Part shown: positions 1 to 7,349 of the stretch, one piece after another
Position numbering within the stretch: position 1 is the stretch's first letter
How the letters are laid out: the number at the start of each line of letters is the position of its first letter
Source of the DNA: a virus
IMG/VR virus record: IMGVR_UViG_3300025141_000153
Coordinates: 1 to 49,577 of that record
Strand: one strand, 5' to 3'
Length of the DNA: 49,577 nt
Position numbers and translations under genes: made by a program
Notes under the pieces: generated by a model
The model's input: only the letters and a program-made list of their open reading frames with translations
Told to the model about the DNA's origin: nothing
Database searches by the model: none

Positions 1-25
1 TAAAATTACAATTCGAAAAAAATAG

Positions 26-115
26 TTAATCTTCATATGTTGGTAATATTATAAATATTAGTACAATTATAAATCCCAACAACAATGGTCCTATAACTAC
101 TAGCATTGGACTCAT
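26..115 (-). CDS. 29-residue single-pass membrane peptide
   Basis: I do not recognise a family. The peptide is almost entirely hydrophobic (it begins MSPMLVVIGPLLLGF and continues with Ile/Leu/Val to residue 24) and ends in a short polar tail, TYED, so it should be one transmembrane helix. GGGAG lies 8 bases upstream of the ATG. The start overlaps the stop of the upstream 46-residue gene in an ATGA, which suggests translational coupling. Such peptides in phages may be lysis or superinfection factors, but nothing here decides that. It is too short for ordinary gene finders. Confidence rests on the SD and the coupled overlap. Confidence 0.5.
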   Translation of the reverse strand: MSPMLVVIGPLLLGFIIVLIFIILPTYED

Positions 116-252
116 ATCTTATTCTCCCTACTTACCCTTTGGCTTATAGAGTGAAATGAATCATGCCTTTCACAACTATGTTTAGCACCATCTTCAAAAG
201 AGATTGATGATAACCATATTATTACAAACATTACTATTAAAACATAAACCAT
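112..252 (-). CDS. 46-residue small membrane protein
   Basis: Unrecognised. Residues 1-16 (MVYVLIVMFVIIWLSS) form a hydrophobic N-terminal anchor or uncleaved signal. Residues 17-46 are polar and contain one Cys and several His and Arg, so the protein looks like a single-pass membrane protein with a short soluble tail. A full AGGAGG lies 4 bases before the ATG, which is close but strong. It overlaps the following 29-residue membrane peptide by ATGA. Two stacked tiny membrane genes recall lysis-accessory or host-takeover cassettes, but no motif confirms this. Confidence 0.55.
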   Translation of the reverse strand: MVYVLIVMFVIIWLSSISFEDGAKHSCERHDSFHSISQRVSRENKI

Positions 253-262
253 AAATCCTCCT

Positions 263-381
263 AAGTTTAGTACAAGTTGGTATATATAGTATGTACATGT
301 GTATACGATTTGAGAGACCGCATTGCCATGTCAATCCATATTCCGTATGTATCTATTAAATTAAATATTAATATAAATTAA
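263..381. other. short intergenic leader before the two membrane peptides
   Basis: No coding potential is seen. On the minus strand a TTGACA is present near 330-335, but no well-placed -10 box follows at the usual spacing; the nearest TATACA is about 23 bases downstream. The stretch 355-381 is nearly all A/T. It probably holds the promoter or leader for the two membrane peptides, but the sequence does not define one. Confidence 0.25.
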
Positions 382-416
382 ATTGAGGGGATGAAACTGG
401 ATTTCAACCCCCCAAT
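382..416 (-). terminator. strong hairpin after the 117-residue gene
   Basis: The two arms pair over 15 positions with two mismatches (ATTG/CAAT, GGGG/CCCC, TGAAA/TTTCA) around the 5-base loop CTGGA. It starts 6 bases after the stop codon of the minus-strand gene ending at 423, and on that strand it is followed by a T-rich but interrupted tract. That fits an intrinsic terminator. It could also act on plus-strand read-through. The imperfect T tract lowers confidence. Confidence 0.5.
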
Positions 417-422
417 AGATTC

Positions 423-776
423 TTACTGCATGATCTTTACTATTTCAGTATCTTCAAGAGTAAAACCTCCTGTATCCATCAGAGTATTAAACACATCATC
501 TGATTCAACCTTCATAGTCTTCTTACTAGTAGTAGACTTTAAGGTATATACTGTCTTAGTTCCAACCTCAACAGGTACATGCTTTGTTTTACTAACAAAT
601 ATACCTGCTGTTTTTTGCATGGATTCAGCATTATCAAAGTTACCATCCAACACGTCTCTTATCCATCTGCCTTTAAATGCAGCTTGAATAGGATCACTAA
701 CATCTAGCTCTATAGTATCTCCCTCTAGCCTTTGTGTAGGTTCGTAACTATTACGCTTTATTATTTTCCTAGCCAT
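423..776 (-). CDS. 117-residue hypothetical protein
   Basis: I do not recognise it. The start is the ATG of MARKIIKRNSYEP, chosen because AGGAG lies about 9 bases upstream; a longer reading frame reaching 839 has no SD. The protein is soluble, mixed charged, with a basic N-terminus and a middle segment PIQAAFKGRWIRDVLDG that could be helical; the C-terminal half is rich in Thr, Val and Asp. It is the last gene before a terminator-like hairpin and is divergent from the packaging operon. Its place beside the main divergent region suggests an early regulator or host-takeover protein, but that is only position. Confidence 0.6.
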   Translation of the reverse strand: MARKIIKRNSYEPTQRLEGDTIELDVSDPIQAAFKGRWIRDVLDGNFDNAESMQKTAGIFVSKTKHVPVEVGTKTVYTLKSTTSKKTMKVESDDVFNTLMDTGGFTLEDTEIVKIMQ

Positions 777-1199
777 AATATACTTCTCCTTATGTATGAG
801 TTCATAAACTTCTAAAAATAACATTAAAACATAAATCAAAAATAACTAAATTACGATAGTGATAATCCACCGATAAGGGGGTACACTTTTATAAAAGACC
901 ACACATTAAAATTGCATAATTTTTAAAACCTCTTGTTTTTGTGATTTATATCATATTATATTTATCAATCGGTATCATGTTCCTTTTTGATATCATCCTA
1001 AAAGTACACGTGAGAATCGTTCTGCTTTAAGGATCAGAAGTTGGGTTGCTCTCCATATAGGATAAAGAGTTTGTCCCCGATAACCGATAAAAATTGCTGT
1101 AATATAAGTTTAAGTATGGGAGTTTATTACTGGCTTAAAGCGAAGTTTACAGTTAAAATTTCTAAAAAATTTAGCATTCGCTATACAGGGGATATCTGT
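777..1199. promoter_or_regulatory. 423-base divergent intergenic region and late-operon leader
   Basis: No convincing gene lies here; a frame open from 1041 lacks an SD. The region separates the minus-strand gene at 423-776 from the whole plus-strand operon, so it should hold promoters for both. Positions 930-970 are AT-rich, with TTGTTT followed 15 bases later by TATTAT, a weak sigma70-like candidate for rightward transcription. TATCAT occurs three times between about 948 and 1002. CCGATAA occurs three times (near 872, 1078 and 1085). The last 60 bases form a 6-bp helix AGCGAA (1139-1144) with TTCGCT (1177-1182), directly followed by the start-codon hairpin at 1183-1201. None of these promoter calls is firm. 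Confidence 0.35.
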
Positions 1200-1201
1200 A
1201 T
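1183..1201 (+). promoter_or_regulatory. hairpin enclosing the SD and start of the 65-residue gene
   Basis: ATACAG (1183-1188) pairs perfectly with CTGTAT (1196-1201). The SD AGGGGA (1187-1192) lies at the stem-loop junction and the first two bases of the ATG (1200-1202) are in the 3' arm. If it folds, ribosome access would be reduced. An adjacent 6-bp helix ends at 1182, so the two could stack. This is a sequence-based prediction only. Confidence 0.45.
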
Positions 1202-1397
1202 GAACATCAAAAAATATACTTTAAGAATTATTTACGATACTGAAAATCATAAGGTGTTAGATATACAGGAAATATTTGAAGAAGATGATCTATATACTGA
1301 GGTTGAAGTTAATGGCCATGTGATACCAATAACAAGAGAGTTTGCAGAGAGTGTTAGGGAGTTAGCGAATTCAAATGATATTTTAGGGGTTGCATAA
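1200..1397 (+). CDS. 65-residue hypothetical protein, first gene of the late operon
   Basis: I do not recognise it. The ATG at 1200 is chosen because AGGGGA lies 7 bases upstream; an in-frame TTG at 1041 and ATG at 1116 would extend it but have no SD. The product begins MNIKKYTLRIIYDTENHKVL and alternates beta-like and acidic segments (EIFEEDDLYTEVEV). It has no membrane segment or cysteine. It precedes the terminase small subunit by 35 bases and is probably co-transcribed with it. The start codon is held in a local hairpin. Confidence 0.6.
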   Translation: MNIKKYTLRIIYDTENHKVLDIQEIFEEDDLYTEVEVNGHVIPITREFAESVRELANSNDILGVA

Positions 1398-1401
1398 CGC
1401 T

Positions 1402-1424
1402 CCAAACATCCTGACGGAGTTTGG
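1402..1424 (+). promoter_or_regulatory. hairpin over the terminase small-subunit SD
   Basis: CCAAAC (1402-1407) pairs perfectly with GTTTGG (1419-1424), with an 11-base loop containing most of the only good SD (GGAG, 1416-1419) before the terminase small-subunit gene. An alternative pairing of CTCC (1400-1403) with GGAG would also mask the SD. It could weaken initiation of the packaging genes. Confidence 0.35.
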
Positions 1425-1432
1425 GTATAAGA

Positions 1433-2167
1433 ATGAGACATTATAAAGTAAACAAAATTAATCATATAGTTTTTGACACAATAGAAGAGGTGCCTAAGAA
1501 AATAAAGTACCTTGAGGATTGGAGGGATGGTCATATAAGTGATTGGGTGAAAGCTGACGATGGTTGCGTGATACAAATTTTAAGAGAAGGCAACATGATT
1601 AAGCCCAAAGGAAGGGTTCGTCAGGTGAAATATATCGGTACTTGTACGGGTACTTTTATTGTGTCAAATAATTCAAAAATGGATACCTCTAAAAGGGTCA
1701 ATATATACTCTTTTGGAGGTAACATAGACAGAGATCAAAGATTAGAAGAGAGAGAGAATCTTTCTAGTCGTGAGGAGATTTTTGTCCAGTATATCGCATC
1801 TGGAATGGATGCTCGCATGGCGTATCTAAAGGCATTCCCGACTAATGACCCGCACTATGCAGGATTGCGTGCTGGGCAACTTATAAAAACAACAAGGGTG
1901 AGGACTGCAATGAAAGAAGAGTTAAAGCCTGTATTAGAGGAATTGGGTATTGATGAGACTACTATAATAGGTGGTATTAATTCAATAGCAAGATCTTCTG
2001 AAAAGGATGAAACAAAGTTAAAGGCATTATTTAAGTTAGCTGATATTATGGATCTTGAGGATAAAAATAAAACTTCTGTTACACAAATATCAGGAGCTGT
2101 TTTTCAGGGTTTTGATGAGAAGGTTATAGCAAAGGCTAAGAGACCTGAGGAAATAGAGGCTAAGTAA
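1433..2167 (+). CDS. terS: terminase small subunit
   Basis: Probable DNA-recognition subunit of the packaging terminase. The middle of the 244-residue protein has the usual small-terminase layout: an LSSREEIFVQYIASGMDARM helix-turn-helix-like segment (from about residue 112), an alanine-rich repeat with a predicted helix in ELKPVLEELGIDE, then a KLKALFKLADIM helix proposed for oligomerisation in related proteins. The N-terminal 105 residues are an extra, beta-rich domain I cannot assign. An ATG at 1433 is preferred over the in-frame TTG at 1421, which would sit on the SD itself. It overlaps the next gene by one base and lies four genes before the large subunit, as expected for a packaging operon. 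Confidence 0.75.
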   Translation: MRHYKVNKINHIVFDTIEEVPKKIKYLEDWRDGHISDWVKADDGCVIQILREGNMIKPKGRVRQVKYIGTCTGTFIVSNNSKMDTSKRVNIYSFGGNIDRDQRLEERENLSSREEIFVQYIASGMDARMAYLKAFPTNDPHYAGLRAGQLIKTTRVRTAMKEELKPVLEELGIDETTIIGGINSIARSSEKDETKLKALFKLADIMDLEDKNKTSVTQISGAVFQGFDEKVIAKAKRPEEIEAK

Positions 2168-3000
2168 TGTCAGGCAATGTAAGTAAATGGGGTATGGGCT
2201 GGAATTATCTATTAGGTGTAATGGATCCAAGTAGTACAGGGGGTGAAAGTGTTTCTGATTATCTAAAGGAAGAGATGGATACAGATGAAGAAGTAGAGCT
2301 TGTAAGGAAGGCTGCATATCTTGCTGGATCGGATGCACGTTCATCGAATTGGGGGTTTTGGCCTGCTGGATTTGATAATATATTTACAGGAGAAGTTGGA
2401 GGGTATCATGGGCAAAGGCCTTTAACTATGAATGAACTCTCTACCGATAGAACCGCTTCAATAAGTCGATATGGAGTTAGCCCTGCCCCAAATTTATTAA
2501 AAACATTTTTTGGTTATGAATCACCTGAGGAAATGGGATTAACTGATTCGCCTGTTGTTCCCTCAAGAAGACCTTATTCATTTGGAGAAAATGAAAGAAT
2601 ATACGATGTAACTCCTTTTGTTGAATTTAAATGGTTTCAAGGAAGTCGGGAGAATTTAGATATACTTAATAAAAGGATTGAAAACTTAAATGAAGGTGAA
2701 GTACTAAGATTAAGTGATGTAGAGGGTGTAGATGTCAGTCATTTTACTGATTTAGATTTAGGTAGAATTAATTGGAGTATTGGAGTAGAGGGTGGTAAGC
2801 CATTTTTATCCTTAGCAGATAGTTGGGATTTTGCAGGAAGTACAGGAGCTTTAGGTGATATAATGGATATGATTGGAGCTGAAGATATTAATTTTTATGG
2901 AAGATTTGGTATAACAGATGATAGTTTTGTAGAGTACGAGGATTCAGATGATGTATATAATGTATATCAAAAAGATTTCGAAAAATATGGAGGATTTTAA
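2167..3000 (+). CDS. 277-residue hypothetical protein in the packaging cluster
   Basis: Unrecognised. It is acidic and soluble, with aromatic-rich patches near the N-terminus (KWGMGWNYLLGVMDPSSTGG) and no cysteines or membrane helices. Start and stop both overlap neighbours by a single base (TAATG), so it should be translated by coupling. Lying between the terminase subunits suggests a packaging or virion role, but no motif shows one. Confidence 0.65.
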   Translation: MSGNVSKWGMGWNYLLGVMDPSSTGGESVSDYLKEEMDTDEEVELVRKAAYLAGSDARSSNWGFWPAGFDNIFTGEVGGYHGQRPLTMNELSTDRTASISRYGVSPAPNLLKTFFGYESPEEMGLTDSPVVPSRRPYSFGENERIYDVTPFVEFKWFQGSRENLDILNKRIENLNEGEVLRLSDVEGVDVSHFTDLDLGRINWSIGVEGGKPFLSLADSWDFAGSTGALGDIMDMIGAEDINFYGRFGITDDSFVEYEDSDDVYNVYQKDFEKYGGF

Positions 3001-3317
3001 TGGAAAATAGACCAACATTTGAACAATGGTTTTCCCAAGTATCGAGTTTGCTTGGTATACATCATGATATAAACCATCCATCAAATAGAGATTATGATTA
3101 TGTCGCTGCATTTTATTCAGGAGTACCAGTTCCTAAACCTGGAGATACTCTTCCTTCAAAATATAAGGGCGATTTAAATTCAAATAGGTATGTAAATATG
3201 GACGGAGAGGGAGAGTTTTATGACTCTAAAACAGAGCAAATAAAAGGACCCCAGGAATTTATGGTACAGGAAGTAAGAAGGCAGGAAAGAGATGAAAACT
3301 TTTTAAACGAAGAATGA
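3000..3317 (+). CDS. 105-residue conserved-looking phage protein
   Basis: A small soluble, acidic protein. The middle segment, NRDYDYVAAFYSGVPVPKPG followed by DTLPSKYKG, has the spacing of a short domain often seen near portal or terminase genes in phages, in which a YD-x-x-aromatic motif is followed by a pro-rich 'PDTYK' block and a polar 'F-x-x-ES/Y' tail. That resemblance is from memory and is weak. It overlaps the preceding gene by one base and the following gene by four (ATGA). Function is not known. Confidence 0.6.
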   Translation: MENRPTFEQWFSQVSSLLGIHHDINHPSNRDYDYVAAFYSGVPVPKPGDTLPSKYKGDLNSNRYVNMDGEGEFYDSKTEQIKGPQEFMVQEVRRQERDENFLNEE

Positions 3318-3595
3318 AGTTTGAATGCTCTAAATGTACGGCCTGTTGTTACTTAAATGCTAGCATGGGGTTGGTACCTAAAGGGAAGGATGGAGCTTGT
3401 GTACATTTAACAGATGAAGGTGAATGCGGAATATATGATGAAAGACCTTTAGAGTGCAATGTAAAAAGGATGGCAAAAGCAACTAATACTCCTGAAAAAA
3501 AATATTATAAAATTGCTTCTACTGTATGCAATAATTTAATGGATATATGTGAAGTTGACAAAGAGTACAGACTAGATCCAGAAATATATGAGTAA
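3314..3595 (+). CDS. CxxCxxCC (YkgJ/UPF0153-type) cysteine-cluster protein
   Basis: The 93-residue protein has nine cysteines. The N-terminal CSKCTACC (Cys 5, 8, 11, 12), then Cys29, Cys38 followed by GIYDERPLEC with Cys48, then Cys72 and Cys79. This is the pattern of the CxxCxxCC family, annotated as a putative zinc- or iron-chelating domain, with the family's hallmark C-x-I-Y-x-x-R-P-x-x-C. The family's biochemical role is poorly defined; a metal cluster in the ligand set is the usual inference. It sits between terminase genes, overlapping the previous gene by ATGA and terL by eight bases. The length matches a minimal single domain. Its presence in a packaging operon is unusual. Confidence 0.85.
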   Translation: MKFECSKCTACCYLNASMGLVPKGKDGACVHLTDEGECGIYDERPLECNVKRMAKATNTPEKKYYKIASTVCNNLMDICEVDKEYRLDPEIYE

Positions 3596-5141
3596 TATAA
3601 ATCTACATAATGTTTCAAAAGAAGAAGAAACCTTCATGCTTGCTAAGAATGATTTAATTGCTTTTGGTAAATTATTTTTGCCTGATGATTTCATGAGATC
3701 TGAATCTCCTTTTTTTCATTATGAAGTAGCTGATGCTTTAAATGATTTAAGCCACAGACAGTTGGCAGTAATATTGCCAAGAGGTCATGGAAAAACTGTT
3801 TTAACAAAATGTAGTATTTTACATGATTTTCTGTTTTCTAATGAACCTTTATTTTATGGCTGGGTTGCCGCCTCGTCTAAAATATCAGTTCCTAATTTAG
3901 ATTATATAAAATATCACTTGGAATATAATGAAAAAGTTTCTTATTATTTCGGTAGTTTAAAGGGCAAAAAATGGACAGAAGATGATATTGAGCTTTCAAA
4001 CGGTTGCAAACTTATTAGTAAGTCTAATTTATCTGGTATTCGTGGTGGTGCTAAGTTGCATAAACGTTACGATCTTATCGTTCTTGATGATTTTGAAGAT
4101 GAAAACAATACAGTTACATCGGAATCGAGATCAAAAATATCAAACCTTGTTACCGCAGTCGTCTTTCCTGCCTTGGAACCGAAGACTGGAAGACTTAGAA
4201 TAAATGGAACACCTGTTCATTTTGATTCATTTATACAAAAGATTTTAATGGGTTACGAACAAGCTAAAAAACGAGAAGAAGACTATAGCTGGAAAGTGAT
4301 TACATATAAAGCATTACAGGAAGATGGCACTCCTTTATGGCCTTCATGGTTTGGTCATAAGGAGATGCAAAGAAAAAAGAAGTTTTATCAAGACTCTGGA
4401 ACTCCTCAAAAATTCTATCAAGAATATATGATGGAGGTTCAAAGCGAAGAAGACTCTATATTTAATAGGGAACATATAAAATATTGGGATGGTAAATTTA
4501 CATTAGATGCAGACTCTGGAATACCATATATTATTCCTGATGGTGAGGATGCCAAGCCATGTAATATTTTTGTTGGAGTGGATCCAGCGACTGATTCTGC
4601 AAGGCGTAATTCGGATTTCTCTGTTATCATTGCTGTTGCAGTCTCCGCAGATAATAGTGTATATGTTCTTGATTATATCAGGGATAGGACTTTGCCAGTA
4701 TTGGGTGTCCCAGGAACAGATAAAAAAGGTATTGTAGATTATATTTTTCAATATGCTAAGTTCTATAAACCTACATTATTTACTATTGAGGATACAAGTA
4801 TGAGTAAACCAGTATTTCAAGCTATTAGAGCTGAGATGAGAAGAAGGAATGAATTTATAATTTCCTTTAAGGAAGAAAAACCTGGGAATAGGATGAGCAA
4901 AAGAGATAGAATACAAGAAATATTAGCACAAAGATTTTCAGTAGGTCAAGTGCATATTAAAAAAACACAATACGATCTACATAGAGAAATTATGACTTTT
5001 GGGCCTCGTATGGCTCATGATGATACTATAGATGCTTTAGCTTATGCATGTAAATACGCACATCCTCCACAGGGGATGCGTGAATCAAAAGATGGATGGT
5101 ATAAAAAGAAACCTAAAGCAAAGAGTTGGGTAACAGCATAA
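3588..5141 (+). CDS. terL: terminase large subunit
   Basis: Packaging motor ATPase and headful/endonuclease. Residues 63-70 (LPRGHGKT) are the Walker A loop with K69. Residues 163-170 (LIVLDDFE) form Walker B. The C-terminal RNase H-like nuclease has VGVDPATD (D332), a middle acidic residue in TIEDTS (E401) and the terminal MAHDDTIDALAYA (D478/D479). At 517 residues it is the usual length. It begins eight bases inside the CxxCxxCC gene and ends in a one-base overlap with the next gene. It acts on the portal vertex of the prohead with the small subunit. All catalytic elements are intact. Confidence 0.95.
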   Translation: MSNINLHNVSKEEETFMLAKNDLIAFGKLFLPDDFMRSESPFFHYEVADALNDLSHRQLAVILPRGHGKTVLTKCSILHDFLFSNEPLFYGWVAASSKISVPNLDYIKYHLEYNEKVSYYFGSLKGKKWTEDDIELSNGCKLISKSNLSGIRGGAKLHKRYDLIVLDDFEDENNTVTSESRSKISNLVTAVVFPALEPKTGRLRINGTPVHFDSFIQKILMGYEQAKKREEDYSWKVITYKALQEDGTPLWPSWFGHKEMQRKKKFYQDSGTPQKFYQEYMMEVQSEEDSIFNREHIKYWDGKFTLDADSGIPYIIPDGEDAKPCNIFVGVDPATDSARRNSDFSVIIAVAVSADNSVYVLDYIRDRTLPVLGVPGTDKKGIVDYIFQYAKFYKPTLFTIEDTSMSKPVFQAIRAEMRRRNEFIISFKEEKPGNRMSKRDRIQEILAQRFSVGQVHIKKTQYDLHREIMTFGPRMAHDDTIDALAYACKYAHPPQGMRESKDGWYKKKPKAKSWVTA

Positions 5142-5947
5142 TGTCTTTGTGGACAAAAATAAAAGGTGTGCATAATGCTGCTACGGAGGCTCTTTCGGAT
5201 TATATAGAAGAAAATAACACATGGGATGAGATGAGGGCATCTGGTTCGCTTCCAATAGGAACAAATAAAGAGTCTGCAGATTATATAGCAAACTTTTTAA
5301 CAGACCCGCTTAATGTAATCTTTACAGCATTAGGTGTGGGTTCGTCTTGGAGATTAATAGCGAATCCTAAAAAATTACTATCATTTGTCGATAAAGTCTC
5401 TGATGCAAATAAATCAAAGACAGCCGTTGCCCTTGTTAAGCAGGAAAAAATTGTAAATAATTATGTTAATAAATGGGAAGATGACTTTATAAAAAATAAT
5501 GTGATACCTCAAATTCATACCCCTACTGTAAAAAATCTTGACAAAGTGATAGAAGGTTTTCAGGATTTAAGTAAGGCAGAATTAGAAAAATTACCTAAAT
5601 CAGAATTTTTCAAATCTCCTAATTTAAAAAAGTTCATTGAGGGTTTTAAACTTGAAATGCTAGAAAAGCGTCCCTGGAGATATAGCAATGATTCTTGGAG
5701 AGATTTAGAAAAAAGTTATATGAATAATGCTGAAATAAAAGAAGTTGTTAAGGGTTATGAAAAAAATCTAATGAGACAGGGTGAAGTTGTTAAGGAGTAT
5801 GGAACATTGGATGAATACGCTCAATTTAAACCTGATATAAAATTACAACAAACAAAAAATATTGAAGAGTTAAAAACCGATAAAAGAGAATTAGAAGAAA
5901 AATGGGAGTCAATTAAAAATATGGATGTCTTTGACTTTCTAAAATAA
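5141..5947 (+). CDS. 268-residue hypothetical helical protein
   Basis: Unrecognised. The ATG at 5141 overlaps the terL stop by one base; an in-frame TTG at 5126 inside terL is less likely. A moderately hydrophobic stretch at residues 50-70 (NFLTDPLNVIFTALGVGSSW) is followed by a long, lysine- and glutamate-rich helical region with 'W-x-D' segments and repeated KNLDKVIEGF/KKFIEGFK-like elements. It looks like a soluble structural or internal virion protein and lies between terL and the endolysin. No catalytic motif is visible. Confidence 0.65.
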   Translation: MSLWTKIKGVHNAATEALSDYIEENNTWDEMRASGSLPIGTNKESADYIANFLTDPLNVIFTALGVGSSWRLIANPKKLLSFVDKVSDANKSKTAVALVKQEKIVNNYVNKWEDDFIKNNVIPQIHTPTVKNLDKVIEGFQDLSKAELEKLPKSEFFKSPNLKKFIEGFKLEMLEKRPWRYSNDSWRDLEKSYMNNAEIKEVVKGYEKNLMRQGEVVKEYGTLDEYAQFKPDIKLQQTKNIEELKTDKRELEEKWESIKNMDVFDFLK

Positions 5948-5948
5948 T

Positions 5949-6362
5949 ATGGCAAAATTCGGAAAAAGATCCAAGGAAAGATTAGCAACATGTGATGAAA
6001 AGTTACAGAAAGTATTTAACGAAGTAATTAAATATGTCGATTGCTCGATTATAGAAGGGCATCGAAGTGGAGAAAGACAGGATAAATTATATGAAGAGGG
6101 AAAGACTAAAGTACGTTACCCAAATGGGAGGCATAATGCTAGCCCTAGTAACGCTGTTGATGTCTGTCCTTACCCTATTGACTGGAATGATAGAGAACGT
6201 TTCCATCTTTTTGCTGGGTTCGTCCTTGGGGTGGCTCGTGGGATGGGTATTACTCTTCGCTGGGGAGGAGACTGGAATATGAATTTTGAAGTAGACGATA
6301 ACAAATTTGATGATTTTCCACATTTTGAATTAATAAATAAAAGGAGAAGTAATGGCAAGTAG
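5949..6362 (+). CDS. M15 endolysin (D-Ala/L-Ala-D-Glu-type peptidase)
   Basis: Zinc peptidase that cuts the peptide stems of peptidoglycan at lysis. The 137-residue protein is a bare M15 catalytic domain: IIEGHRSGERQDKLYEEGK (34-52), RHNASPSNAVDVCPYP with Zn ligands H62 and D71, RWGGDW (104-109) and DFPHFEL with H125. These are the hallmark blocks of phage VanY/Ply-type endolysins. No signal peptide or wall-binding domain is present, so it should need a holin to reach the wall; three candidate holins lie at 17812-19969. It is separated from them by about 12 kb, inside the packaging/capsid operon, which is unusual though not rare. It overlaps the next gene by 11 bases. Confidence 0.93.
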   Translation: MAKFGKRSKERLATCDEKLQKVFNEVIKYVDCSIIEGHRSGERQDKLYEEGKTKVRYPNGRHNASPSNAVDVCPYPIDWNDRERFHLFAGFVLGVARGMGITLRWGGDWNMNFEVDDNKFDDFPHFELINKRRSNGK

Positions 6363-6900
6363 TATTGCAAACCAGTTTACTGGGTTACCAATAGAAAACC
6401 TTATAGCAGCGCCTTTATTGGCAGCAGCTGAAGGTCAAAAATCCTTAGCATCTACAACTGCTCAGTTTATAACTGAGGTTGGAATGGATGATAAGGGTAA
6501 TACTAAATCAGTTACATTTAATTATGCAGATGGATCTGAAGAAGTAAAATTAGATGTTCCATTATTATCGATTATCAATATACCTAGCTTATGTGTAGAT
6601 AGTATTGATATTGAATTTAATATGGAAGTATCAACACAAAGTTCTTCAAAATCATCTACAGATTCAAGCGCAACTGTTAATGCTTCATGTGGATTTGCTT
6701 GCTGGAAAGCAAGTTTTGAAGGCAAGGTGTCTCATCATTCTGAAAGTAATAGAAGTTCTGATACATCAGCTAAGTATACTATTTCAGTTAAAGGCAAACA
6801 GGAAAAACCTGAAGGCTTAATGAAAGTAATGGATATGCTAAATAGCTCTATAGGTAAAACTAAAGATAAGGCTCCCAGTGGCGATCAACCAGGAGGTTAA
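6352..6900 (+). CDS. DUF2589 family protein, first of a tandem pair
   Basis: The 182-residue protein follows the DUF2589 layout: an N-terminal IAAPLLAAAEGQKSLASTTA helix followed by FITEVGMDD, a beta segment ending KLDVPLLSIINIPSLCVDSI, an FNMEVSTQ strand, a Ser-rich loop (residues 95-110), and a C-terminal YTISVKGKQEKPEGLMKVMD. The family is mostly bacterial and has no assigned function; members are often found in pairs. Here the second member follows directly. AGGAG lies upstream of the ATG. Position between endolysin and portal suggests a virion or assembly role. It could be a decoration or chaperone-like protein, but no evidence distinguishes these. Confidence 0.8.
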   Translation: MASSIANQFTGLPIENLIAAPLLAAAEGQKSLASTTAQFITEVGMDDKGNTKSVTFNYADGSEEVKLDVPLLSIINIPSLCVDSIDIEFNMEVSTQSSSKSSTDSSATVNASCGFACWKASFEGKVSHHSESNRSSDTSAKYTISVKGKQEKPEGLMKVMDMLNSSIGKTKDKAPSGDQPGG

Positions 6901-7339
6901 AAAAGGGAATTTCTTAGACCATTTAACTAAAGGTCTTTATGACGCAGTTGTTCAGGCTCAGGCATTAGCTGAAAATCAGCACATAGAGGCCTTAAGTAAG
7001 TATGTAAATGAGGATGGTACACCAAAATGCATGAAAATGGTTGTAAATGGAGAGGAAATAAATGTACCATTGGCAACATTAGCACCACAGAGTTCTATAA
7101 AAATAAAGGAACTAACGATGGATTTAAAAGTTAAGTTAAATAACTTTGGTAAAAGAAAGTCCAAATCAGGTGGTGGTATTTTTTGCAAGGAAGATGCAGG
7201 AGCTATAAGCGCAGATTTAGGCTCTTCTATTTTACCAATGAGAAATAATTATGCTAATTTGAAAATAACATTTGAAGGAACAGATCCACCAGAAGGAGTT
7301 GTTCGTTTAAATAATAATTTAATTAAACAAATACCTTAA
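6878..7339 (+). CDS. DUF2589-like protein, second of a tandem pair
   Basis: The 153-residue product repeats the scheme of its upstream neighbour: an N-terminal helix (GLYDAVVQAQALAENQHIEAL), INVPLATLAPQSSIKIKELT, a DLKVKLNN strand, a Ser/Gly/Lys-rich loop and a C-terminal LKITFEGTDPPEGVVRLNNN. I therefore call it a divergent DUF2589 paralogue. The start is a GTG at 6878, which overlaps the first copy by 23 bases and has AAGG 6 bases upstream. A much stronger AGGAGG at 6891-6896 is followed by no in-frame ATG, GTG or TTG, so either the GTG is used or the true start has been lost. The next gene, the portal, follows 10 bases downstream. Confidence 0.7.
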   Translation: MAINQEVKKGNFLDHLTKGLYDAVVQAQALAENQHIEALSKYVNEDGTPKCMKMVVNGEEINVPLATLAPQSSIKIKELTMDLKVKLNNFGKRKSKSGGGIFCKEDAGAISADLGSSILPMRNNYANLKITFEGTDPPEGVVRLNNNLIKQIP

Positions 7340-7349
7340 GGAATAAGTA

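Noticed and set aside
391-687. 98-residue plus-strand reading frame
   Set aside because: It lies opposite the 423-776 minus gene, begins inside the terminator-like hairpin, has no SD, and its translation is Ser/Thr/Val-rich in the manner of antisense shadows.
1041-1199. N-terminal extension of the 65-residue gene to a TTG at 1041
   Set aside because: No SD is present before 1041 or the in-frame ATG at 1116, whereas AGGGGA is well placed for the ATG at 1200.
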